Below are positions 7,979 to 14,280 of a stretch of 15,097 bases of DNA, piece by piece (the stretch's first letter is position 1; every line of letters starts with the position of its first letter). Made by a program: the position numbers and the translations under genes. Source of the stretch: an uncultured Collinsella sp. (GTDB lineage: Bacteria > Actinomycetota > Coriobacteriia > Coriobacteriales > Coriobacteriaceae); the NCBI GenBank assembly GCA_958418185.1, contig CATZEP010000024.1, forward strand, positions 1 to 15,097, given 5' to 3'. The notes under the pieces are model-generated. The model searched no databases. It saw nothing but the letters and a program-made list of their open reading frames with translations, and was not told where the DNA came from.

Positions 7979-8049
7979 GCGGCGGCGCGTCTGGCCGAAC
8001 GAGTCCCCATACCCTCGTTCGGTCAGACGCGCCGCCGCGTTTTGTTTTT
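7979..8049 (+). terminator. Hairpin 3: strong terminator just before the hisS promoter
   Basis: Arms 7979-8003 and 8014-8038 pair over 25 bp with a single G-T wobble. The loop is 10 nt and the tail is GTTTTGTTTTTG (8039-8050). This is a classic, unusually long intrinsic terminator. It ends only 6 nt before the hisS -10 box, so it isolates hisS from read-through. Confidence 0.88.
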
Positions 8050-8055
8050 GTGCCG

Positions 8056-8061
8056 TATAAT
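8056..8061 (+). promoter_or_regulatory. -10 box of hisS
   Basis: A consensus TATAAT lies 42 nt upstream of the hisS ATG. The -35 position falls inside the right arm of the preceding terminator and has no good match. Transcription should start near 8068, giving a leader of about 35 nt, too short for a T-box or other large riboswitch. Confidence 0.65.
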
Positions 8062-8103
8062 GACCACTACCTATGACGCGATACAAAAGAAAGGTGTTTG
8101 CCC

Positions 8104-9417
8104 ATGCAGGCACAGAAGGCGGAGGGAACCCGCGACCTTATCGGCGCCGAGATGCGCGCCTGGCAAAAGATGCAGCAGATTGCGGCCAGCGTATTCGAGC
8201 CGTTTGGCTTTAAGCCCATCGAGACGCCCGCGATCGAGCAGGTGGACGTCTTTGTCCACGGCATCGGCCAGTCGACCGACGTCGTGCGCAAGGAGATGTT
8301 CCGCGTGTTTAGCGGCGCCAACCTGGAGCGCGTCTTTACCGAAGGCACCGATACCAAGCTCAAGCCTAAGCAGCGTCTGGCCCTTCGTCCCGAGGGCACG
8401 GCCGGTGTGGTGCGCGCCGTCGTGGAGAACAACCTGGTGCCCCAGGGCTCCACGCCGTTTAAGGCTTACTACGCCGAGGCCATGTTCCGCGGCGAGCGTC
8501 CCCAGAAGGGCCGCCTGCGCCAGTTCCATCAGGTGGGCGTCGAGTGGCTCGGCGCTCCCGATCCGGCGGCAGACGCCGAGTGCATCATCATGCTCATGGA
8601 GTTCTACAAGCGTCTGGGCTTCGATCTTTCCAAGCTTCGCCTGCTCATCAACTCGATGGGTGACGCCCAGTGCCGTCCGGCTTACCGCGAGCAGGTTAAG
8701 CAGTTTATCCTCGATCACGCAGACGAGATGTGCGATGAGTGCCGCGAGCGCGCCGAGCTTAACCCGCTGCGCGCCTTCGACTGCAAGAACGACCACTGCC
8801 GCGAGATCATGGCCGAGGCTCCGCTGATGGGTGACAACCTGTGCGACGAGTGCCGCGAGCACTACGAGCAGGTCAAGCGCTATCTGGATGCCGCCGGTAT
8901 CGAGTATGTCGAGGATCCCACCCTGGTGCGTGGTCTGGACTACTACACCCGCACCGTCTTTGAGGTCGAGGCTCCCGGTGCCGGCGTCGGCTCCATCGGT
9001 GGCGGCGGCCGCTACGACGGCCTGGTCGAGCTCGAGGGTGGCAAGCCCACGGCGGGCGTCGGCTTTGCCGTTGGTTTTGAGCGCGCCCTGCTGGCCCTGC
9101 AGGCCTTTGGCAACGATTTGGGTGCCGATGAGGCCCCGTGCGTCTATGTCGCCAACGCCGGCAAGGAGCTGCGCCAGAACGTTTTTGCCATCACGCAGGA
9201 GCTTCGCGCCGCAGGTATCGTGACCGAGGCCGACTATCAGGGCCGTTCGCTCAAGGCCCAGTTTAAGCAGGCCGACAAGGTGGGCGCTAAGCTCATTTTG
9301 GTCCTGGGCGGCGACGAGCTTGCCGCTGGCAAGGTCAAGGTGCGCGACATGGAGAGCCATGACGAGGTACTGGTCGATCTGGCCAACGTGGTCGAGGCGG
9401 TTCGCGAGCGCCTGTAG
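8104..9417 (+). CDS. hisS: Histidyl-tRNA synthetase
   Basis: This enzyme charges tRNA-His with histidine in the cytoplasm. The 437-residue protein starts at ATG 8104 behind AAAGGTG (8090-8096). An in-frame TTG at 8098 is too close to that site. It is a class II synthetase: EGTRD (7-11) at the N-terminus, motif 2 in MFRGERPQKGRLRQFHQ (127-143), the histidine-specific RGLDYYTRTVFE (276-287) and GGGGRYDGL (299-307), and motif 3 in VGFAVGFERAL (319-329). The anticodon-binding domain covers about 345-437. The insertion domain has six cysteines (210, 213, 227, 232, 247, 250) in a C-x2-C ... C-x4-C ... C-x2-C pattern, suggesting a bound metal. It has its own TATAAT box and no upstream operon partner. 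Confidence 0.97.
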   Translation: MQAQKAEGTRDLIGAEMRAWQKMQQIAASVFEPFGFKPIETPAIEQVDVFVHGIGQSTDVVRKEMFRVFSGANLERVFTEGTDTKLKPKQRLALRPEGTAGVVRAVVENNLVPQGSTPFKAYYAEAMFRGERPQKGRLRQFHQVGVEWLGAPDPAADAECIIMLMEFYKRLGFDLSKLRLLINSMGDAQCRPAYREQVKQFILDHADEMCDECRERAELNPLRAFDCKNDHCREIMAEAPLMGDNLCDECREHYEQVKRYLDAAGIEYVEDPTLVRGLDYYTRTVFEVEAPGAGVGSIGGGGRYDGLVELEGGKPTAGVGFAVGFERALLALQAFGNDLGADEAPCVYVANAGKELRQNVFAITQELRAAGIVTEADYQGRSLKAQFKQADKVGAKLILVLGGDELAAGKVKVRDMESHDEVLVDLANVVEAVRERL

Positions 9418-9474
9418 CGCATCTTTTTGAGCTGCGGGCCTGCTAACGTGCCCTGCTCATGGAGAGCGATTGTT

Positions 9475-9512
9475 ACGGGGGTGTTTCGCTTTTATGCGGA
9501 ATGCCCCCGTTT
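9475..9512 (+). terminator. Probable terminator after hisS
   Basis: Arms 9475-9489 and 9496-9510 pair over 15 bp, the outer seven being ACGGGGG with CCCCCGT and three inner pairs being G-T wobbles. The loop is TTTTAT-like (9490-9495). The T-tract is only TTT (9510-9512), so efficiency may be moderate. It lies about 57 nt after the hisS stop. Confidence 0.6.
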
Positions 9513-9570
9513 ACGTATGCCGCCCACCGAGAAATACGACCATTTAGGGCAAAAACCTTTGCAATGCAGA

Positions 9571-9630
9571 AAATACTTTTGTGTGGTAAAGCGCAATCAG
9601 TGTCGAAAGTATTTCTCAAGCGCCTATAAT
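9571..9630 (+). promoter_or_regulatory. ppc promoter region with inverted repeat (possible operator)
   Basis: A consensus TATAAT is at 9625-9630; the -35 region near 9601-9606 (TGTCGA) is weak. AAATACTTT (9571-9579) and AAAGTATTT (9606-9614) form a perfect 9-bp inverted repeat whose centres are 35 nt apart. The right arm sits at the edge of the -35 and in the spacer, the left arm upstream. Because the repeat lies before the expected transcription start (about 9637), it would act as DNA, for example as a two-site operator. Confidence 0.55.
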
Positions 9631-9674
9631 GAATACCGCATGTTACGTGCATAGAAGGAGGAATGGGAGGAAAC

Positions 9675-12488
9675 GTGGCTGAGAACCTAAGCAACCAGTC
9701 TGTACCCGAAGCCGCGGCGCGCGTCGCTGCCGTGGTCAACCGCCTCGTTAACCGAATCGGCTCGAATGCCGAGTCCAGGGAGCGTCTCGCCGAGATCGAG
9801 ATCCCCGAGGAGCTGCGCGACAATCTGGCGCTGTTCTTGCGCCTGGAGCGCCGTGTGCTTAGCGAGTATGATCCCGAGATCGCGGACCTGTTCGACAAGA
9901 TTTTGACAGCCGAGATTGTGGTCAATGCCGGCAACCCCGGTACCTGCGCTGCCGACGAAGCCGTCGACGAGCAGGGCGTGCCCACCGCCGACGAGCCCAC
10001 TGCCGTGGCATTTCGTGAGGTCGTCGATTTGATCGACAGCCTGCCGCTCGATAAGCAGCAGGTCATTGTCCGCGCCTTTACGAGCTTTTTCCATCTGGCA
10101 AACCTGTCGGAGGAGAACTACCGTGTGGCGCAGCTGCGCGAGCGCGAGGCCGGTGCGTCGACCGATACCGAGGTCGATCCTGCCAACGAGCTTACCGTTG
10201 CCTATCACCAGCTGGTGAATGAGCTGGGTGTCGAGGGTGCCAACGAGCTGCTCGACAAGCTCGAGTTCCACCCTGTCTTTACCGCACATCCCACCGAGGC
10301 CCGTCGTAAGGCCGTCGAGGGCAAGATCCGCCGTATCTCCAACCTGCTGGAGGAGCGTCCGCGTCTGGGCGGCTCCGACCTGGTGGAGAACGAGCGCCAT
10401 ATGCTGCAGGAGATCGACGCCCTGGTGCGTACGAGTCCCATCGCGCTCAAGAAGCCCACGCCGGTCGAGGAAGCCGATACCATCATCGACATCTTCGATA
10501 ACACGCTGTTCGACGTTATCCCCGTTATCTATCGTCGTTTTGACGATTGGGTGCTGGGCGACAAGGCCGGTACTGTGCCGCCGCTGTGCCCGGCGTTCTT
10601 CCATCCCGGCAGCTGGATCGGTTCCGACCGCGACGGTAACCCCAACGTCACCGCCAAGGTGAGCCGTGAGGTCGCCGCCAAGTACTTTACGCACATGGTG
10701 CTCAAGCTCGAGGACAAGTGCCGCCACATCGGCCGCAACCTCACGCTCGAGGCTACCTACAGCAAGCCTTCTGCCGAGCTCATTAACCTGTGGAACCATC
10801 AGGTCGAGATGAGCCCTCGTTACACGGCCCGCGCCGAGCTGATCTCCGAGCACGAGCCGCATCGCGCCGTCATGCTCGTCATGGCCGACCGCCTGAACGC
10901 CACCGTGCGCCGCATCACCGACACCATGTACCACAGCGCCGACGAGTTCCTGGATGACCTGCGCGTCGTCCAGCGTTCGCTTGCTGCCTGCGGTGCCGTC
11001 CGTGCCGCCTACGGTCCGGTCCAAACCATCATCTGGCAGGTCGAGTCCTTCGGCTTCCATATGGTCGAGATGGAGTTCCGTCAGCACTCCGTGGTGCACG
11101 CCCGCGCCCTCAAGGATATCCACGAGAACGGTATCCATGGCGACCTGCAGCCCATGACGCGCGAGGTCATCGATACCTTCCGCGCTATCGGTTCCATCCA
11201 AAAGCGCTACGGCAAGAAGATGGCGCACCGCTACATCATCTCGTTTACCAAGAGCGCTCAGCATGTGGCCGACGTCTTTGAGCTGGCGCACCTGTCCTTT
11301 GCACACGAGGAGGATGTCCCCGAGCTCGACGTGATCCCGTTGTTCGAGCAGCTCGAGGACCTCGAGGGCTGCGTCGACGTGCTCGATCAGATGCTTACGC
11401 TGCCCGTGGTGCAAAAGCGCCTTGCCCAGACCAACCGCCGCATGGAGGTCATGCTGGGCTACTCCGACTCCTCCAAGGATGCCGGTCCTACCACGGCCAT
11501 GCTCGCGCTGCACTCCGCGCAGGAGCGCATCGCCAAGTGGGCAGAGAAGAACGATATCGACCTGGTGCTCATGCACGGTCGCGGCGGTGCCGTGGGCCGT
11601 GGCGGCGGCCCGGCCAACAAGGCCGTGCTGGCGCAGCCCAAGGGTTCGGTCAACTGCTTCTTTAAGCTTACCGAGCAGGGCGAAGTCATCTTTGCCCGTT
11701 ACGGCAACCGCACGCTGGCTCAGCGCCATGTTGAGTCCGTTGCCGCCGCAACGCTTTTGCAGTCGGCCCCGAGTGTCGAGAAGACCAACACCGAGACCAC
11801 GCAGAAGTTCTGGGATATGGCCGAGAAGCTCAACACTGCAAGCCATGAACGCTATCTGGACCTGCTGAACACCGAGGACTTTACACCGTGGTTCTCGACC
11901 GTGACGCCGCTGACCGAGGTCGGTCTGCTGCCGATTGGCTCGCGTCCCGCCAAGCGCGGTCTGGGCGCCAAGTCGCTCGATGACCTGCGTACCATCCCGT
12001 GGATCTTCAGCTGGAGCCAGGCGCGCATTAACCTGGCCGCTTGGTACGGTCTGGGCACCGCCTGCGAGCAGCTTGGCGATCTTGACCAGCTCAAGGCTGC
12101 CTACCAGGAGTGGCCGTTCTTCCGCACCTTTATCGACAACATCGAGATGTCGATTGCTAAGACCGATCAGCGCATCGCCAAGATGTATCTGCATCTGGGC
12201 GACCGCGATGATCTGTCCAAGAAGGTCTTTACCGAGATGCAGCTCACCCGTAAGTGGGTCCTTGCCATCGTCGGTGATGAGTGGCCGCTGCAGCGTCGTC
12301 GCGTGCTCGGCTGCGCCGTTCGCGTGCGTAACCCCTACGTCGACGCTCTGTCCATCGCCCAGGTCCGCGCCCTTCGCGAGGTGCGCATGAATCAGGACGA
12401 GATGGCCGAGGAGAAGAAGGCCGAGTACATGAGCCTGATTCTTTCGACTGTGACCGGCGTCTCGGCAGGATTGCAGAACACGGGGTAA
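9675..12488 (+). CDS. ppc: Phosphoenolpyruvate carboxylase
   Basis: The enzyme adds bicarbonate to phosphoenolpyruvate, giving oxaloacetate and phosphate. It feeds C4 acids for biosynthesis and, in anaerobes, for succinate-type fermentation. Signatures are FTAHPTEARR (202-211) with catalytic His205, SDRDGNPN (317-324), GYSDSSKDAG (595-604), HGRGGAVGRGG (634-644) with the mobile-loop arginine, and the C-terminal QNTG (934-937). At 937 residues it is a little longer than the 883-residue E. coli enzyme. An acidic stretch at about 95-115 accounts for part of the difference. I prefer GTG 9675, with GGGAGG 4 nt upstream. An in-frame ATG at 9663 sits only 1 nt after AAGGAGG, too close for it. The aspartate-inhibited allosteric class is expected from the family but was not checked residue by residue. 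A TATAAT box and an inverted repeat precede it. Confidence 0.97.
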   Translation: MAENLSNQSVPEAAARVAAVVNRLVNRIGSNAESRERLAEIEIPEELRDNLALFLRLERRVLSEYDPEIADLFDKILTAEIVVNAGNPGTCAADEAVDEQGVPTADEPTAVAFREVVDLIDSLPLDKQQVIVRAFTSFFHLANLSEENYRVAQLREREAGASTDTEVDPANELTVAYHQLVNELGVEGANELLDKLEFHPVFTAHPTEARRKAVEGKIRRISNLLEERPRLGGSDLVENERHMLQEIDALVRTSPIALKKPTPVEEADTIIDIFDNTLFDVIPVIYRRFDDWVLGDKAGTVPPLCPAFFHPGSWIGSDRDGNPNVTAKVSREVAAKYFTHMVLKLEDKCRHIGRNLTLEATYSKPSAELINLWNHQVEMSPRYTARAELISEHEPHRAVMLVMADRLNATVRRITDTMYHSADEFLDDLRVVQRSLAACGAVRAAYGPVQTIIWQVESFGFHMVEMEFRQHSVVHARALKDIHENGIHGDLQPMTREVIDTFRAIGSIQKRYGKKMAHRYIISFTKSAQHVADVFELAHLSFAHEEDVPELDVIPLFEQLEDLEGCVDVLDQMLTLPVVQKRLAQTNRRMEVMLGYSDSSKDAGPTTAMLALHSAQERIAKWAEKNDIDLVLMHGRGGAVGRGGGPANKAVLAQPKGSVNCFFKLTEQGEVIFARYGNRTLAQRHVESVAAATLLQSAPSVEKTNTETTQKFWDMAEKLNTASHERYLDLLNTEDFTPWFSTVTPLTEVGLLPIGSRPAKRGLGAKSLDDLRTIPWIFSWSQARINLAAWYGLGTACEQLGDLDQLKAAYQEWPFFRTFIDNIEMSIAKTDQRIAKMYLHLGDRDDLSKKVFTEMQLTRKWVLAIVGDEWPLQRRRVLGCAVRVRNPYVDALSIAQVRALREVRMNQDEMAEEKKAEYMSLILSTVTGVSAGLQNTG

Positions 12489-12509
12489 TCGATAGCCCTG
12501 TAGTCGTCC

Positions 12510-12636
12510 GGGCCCGCCATAAGTTTACTTTTAGGCACGTCCTCGGACATGCAAGAAGCCCTCGCTGCGCACTTCGTGCGGCGAGGGCTTCTTGCGTCCT
12601 GCGGAGTGTGCCTAAAAGTAAACTTATGGCGGGCCC
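12510..12636. repeat. Nested palindrome after ppc: 29-bp perfect outer arms
   Basis: Positions 12510-12538 (GGGCCCGCCATAAG at the left end, TTTTAGGCAC at the inner end) and 12608-12636 are perfect inverted repeats of 29 bp. Between them are 69 nt holding a second, independent hairpin (12551-12595). A near-identical direct repeat flanks the inner hairpin: CGTCCTCGGA (12538-12547) and CGTCCTGCGGA (12595-12605). The element starts 21 nt after the ppc stop. No transposase or coding sequence is inside. It is best described as a non-coding palindromic repeat of unknown family. A related copy begins at the right window edge. Confidence 0.85.
12551..12595. terminator. Inner hairpin of the nested palindrome, terminator-like in both directions
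   Basis: GCAAGAAGCCCTCGC (12551-12565) and GCGAGGGCTTCTTGC (12581-12595) pair perfectly over 15 bp. The inner CGCAC-TTC-GTGCG (12568-12580) adds 5 bp after a two-base bulge. The left arm is A-rich and the right arm T-rich outside the GC core, the usual layout of a bidirectional intrinsic terminator. The T-run is interrupted in this copy. It lies about 60 nt after the ppc stop and may end the ppc transcript. Confidence 0.6.
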
Positions 12637-12681
12637 TGCGATGTCCGGTCTTCGGTGGATTACTTGCTGGGGGAATAATGG

Positions 12682-12785
12682 CGCGCTTCGCGCGTTTTGG
12701 ATGGGGTCTGTCCCGGCGGCGCGTTTGGCGCTTCGCGCCTCGCGCCTTATCGATTGGGATTGAGATGCATGTGGCGCTTTTCGCC
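12682..12785. repeat. Cluster of small GC hairpins with TTC-type loops
   Basis: Three hairpins follow each other: CGCGC-TTC-GCGCG (12682-12694, then TTTT); GGCGC-TTC-GCGCC (12727-12739) extended by GGCGCG and CGCGCC (12718-12723 and 12741-12746); and GGCG-CTTTT-CGCC (12773-12785). They share a GCGC-TTC-GCG core with the centre of the nested palindrome upstream. No ORF here is credible. The stretch between them shows nothing else that I recognise. Confidence 0.5.
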
Positions 12786-12797
12786 TTACGACTGTTG

Positions 12798-12833
12798 CGG
12801 CCGCGGTCCCGTTTGGGATCGCGGCCGTTTTGT
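12798..12833 (+). terminator. Intrinsic terminator upstream of larA
   Basis: CGGCCGCGGTCCC (12798-12810) pairs with GGGATCGCGGCCG (12815-12827) over 13 bp with one G-T wobble and a GTTT loop. TTTTGTT follows at 12828-12834. It lies about 310 nt after the ppc stop and 120 nt before larA, so it shields larA from read-through or ends a non-coding transcript. Confidence 0.82.
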
Positions 12834-12901
12834 TGTGGGTCAAATATGAACGTTGTGTTAACGACTCGGTGGACGGTGGTGTTTTTCGGTGAGCGGCGTA
12901 T

Positions 12902-12937
12902 CCTTCCAACGGTTTATCTAGTGTGTCAGTTGAAAGG
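12902..12937 (+). promoter_or_regulatory. Weak leader hairpin touching the larA ribosome-binding region
   Basis: CCTTCCAAC (12902-12910) can pair with GTTGAAAGG (12929-12937), eight pairs and one C-A mismatch around an 18-nt loop. The right arm includes the AAAGG that belongs to the purine-rich ribosome-binding stretch (12933-12944) of larA. No clear -35/-10 pair was found in 12835-12950, so whether this segment is transcribed is unproven. Confidence 0.3.
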
Positions 12938-12953
12938 AAGAGGGCGCTCGTCA

Positions 12954-14231
12954 TTGTTTGAATGTGAACTACCGTTTGACCATAAGACGTTGCATCTAGA
13001 GCTCAGGGATAAGAACTTCGCGGGTGTGATGGAAGGTCATCAAAACGAGTTTAAGACTACAAAATCGCAGGAAGAGCTGGTAGAGGAGTCGCTTGCCAAC
13101 CCTTATGGCTCACCTTCGCTCGAGGAGCTTTGTGCTGGCAAGAAGGATATCGTCATCATTAGCTCCGACCATACGCGCCCCGTTCCCTCGCGTGTGACGA
13201 TGCCTATTCTGCTGCATCACATCCACTCCGCTGCGCCTGAGGCACGCGTTCGCATTCTGGTTGCTACGGGTATGCATCGTCCGTCGACGCACGAGGAGCT
13301 CGTCAACAAGTACGGCGAGGAGATCGTTGCCAACGAGGAAATCGTTATGCACGTCGCGACTGACGACAGCATGATGAAAAAGATCGGCACCCTGCCTTCT
13401 GGCGGCGAGTGCATCATCAACAAGATTGCCGCCGATTGCGATCTGCTGCTTGCCGAGGGCTTTATTGAGCCGCACTTCTTTGCCGGTTTCTCTGGCAGCC
13501 GCAAGTCCGTGCTGCCCGGCATTGCCAGCTACAAGACCATCATGTACAACCACAACGGTCAGTTTGTGAACGATTCCCATTCGCGTGCCGGCAACCTGTG
13601 CCACAACCACGTGAACGAGGATATGTTTGCCGCTGCCGAGATGGCTCACCTTGCCTTTGTGCTTAACGTGGTGCTCAACGGCAAGCACGAGGTCATCGGC
13701 TCCTTTGCCGGCGACATCCACAAGGCGCACGAGGCCGGCTGCGAGTTCGTGAAGAGCCTTGCCGGCGTTGAGCCCGTCGAGTGCGAGATTGCCATCACCA
13801 CCAACGGCGGCTACCCGCTCGACCAGAACATCTACCAGGCCGTGAAGGGCATGTGCTCTGCCGAGGCCACGCTTCCCGAGGGCGGCGTGATCATCGATGT
13901 CGCCGGTTGCCCCGCCCGTCCCGGTGGCGCGGGCTTCTATCACAACACCGCCGACAACCATCCGGCAGAGTTTGAGCGCGCCTGCATCGACCGTCCTAAG
14001 GACGAGACCCTGCCCGACCAGTGGACGAGTCAGATCTTTGCCCGCATCCTGGCGCATCACCCCGTGATCATGGTCACCGACCTGTGCGATCACCAGATGA
14101 TCAAGGATATGCACATGACGCCGGTCAACACCCTCGAGGAGGCGCTCAAGCTCGCCTTTGAGATGAAGGGTGCCGATGCCAAGGTTGCCGTCATTCCCGA
14201 TGGCCTGGGCGTTGTCGTCGCGCAGCACTAG
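12954..14231 (+). CDS. larA: Nickel-dependent lactate racemase LarA
   Basis: LarA interconverts L- and D-lactate in the cytoplasm using the nickel-pincer nucleotide (NPN) cofactor attached to a lysine. The frame is open far upstream, but protein similarity begins at FECELPFDHKTL, so the start is taken as TTG 12954 with AGAGGG 9 nt before it. This gives 425 residues, about the length of the L. plantarum enzyme. Numbering then coincides with residues known there: Asp72 and Arg75 in SSDHTRP, His108 in GMHRPSTHEE, His174 in EGFIEPHFFAGFSG, Lys184 in SRKSVLPG (cofactor attachment) and His200 in MYNHNG. Later signatures are TNGGYPLDQNIYQAVKG and the C-terminal VIPDGLGV. A MIP channel gene follows after 49 nt. 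The NPN biosynthesis genes larB, larC and larE are not in the window and must lie elsewhere if the enzyme works. Confidence 0.95.
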   Translation: MFECELPFDHKTLHLELRDKNFAGVMEGHQNEFKTTKSQEELVEESLANPYGSPSLEELCAGKKDIVIISSDHTRPVPSRVTMPILLHHIHSAAPEARVRILVATGMHRPSTHEELVNKYGEEIVANEEIVMHVATDDSMMKKIGTLPSGGECIINKIAADCDLLLAEGFIEPHFFAGFSGSRKSVLPGIASYKTIMYNHNGQFVNDSHSRAGNLCHNHVNEDMFAAAEMAHLAFVLNVVLNGKHEVIGSFAGDIHKAHEAGCEFVKSLAGVEPVECEIAITTNGGYPLDQNIYQAVKGMCSAEATLPEGGVIIDVAGCPARPGGAGFYHNTADNHPAEFERACIDRPKDETLPDQWTSQIFARILAHHPVIMVTDLCDHQMIKDMHMTPVNTLEEALKLAFEMKGADAKVAVIPDGLGVVVAQH

Positions 14232-14280
14232 TACGCGGCCTAAACGAATCGTTTATAACCGACAAGAAAGATAAGGTTTT

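Noticed and set aside
7837..8049. CRISPR-like array
   Set aside because: The three hairpins are unrelated in sequence and are not direct repeats with spacers; no cas gene is near.
8062..8103. T-box or histidine-responsive leader for hisS
   Set aside because: The leader after the TATAAT box is only about 35 nt and holds no stem or T-box core.
7835..8827. 330-codon plus-strand frame overlapping hisS
   Set aside because: It begins in hairpin 1 and runs out of frame through hisS, giving a Ser/Arg/Pro-rich translation without motifs.
8071..9360. 429-codon minus-strand open frame across hisS
   Set aside because: It is antisense to a gene with all class II synthetase motifs and has no recognisable domain.
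9687..12194. 835-codon open frame on the minus strand across ppc
   Set aside because: It lies wholly antisense to ppc, whose protein is conserved throughout. Its translation is low-complexity, rich in Leu, Gly, Asp and His, as expected from the reverse complement of GC3-rich codons.
12486..12488. Unusual QNTG end of the carboxylase instead of RNTG
   Set aside because: QNTG is also the normal C-terminus of plant enzymes of this family, so it is not a defect.
12510..12636. Insertion sequence or MITE with terminal inverted repeats
   Set aside because: No transposase is inside. The 29-bp arms lack an obvious target-site duplication just outside (left flank GTCGTCC, right flank TGCGATG). A non-autonomous element is not excluded, so it is reported as a palindromic repeat.
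12549..12953. N-terminal extension of larA beginning inside the palindrome
   Set aside because: The added residues are Arg-rich and arise from hairpin DNA. LarA similarity and active-site numbering both support the TTG at 12954.
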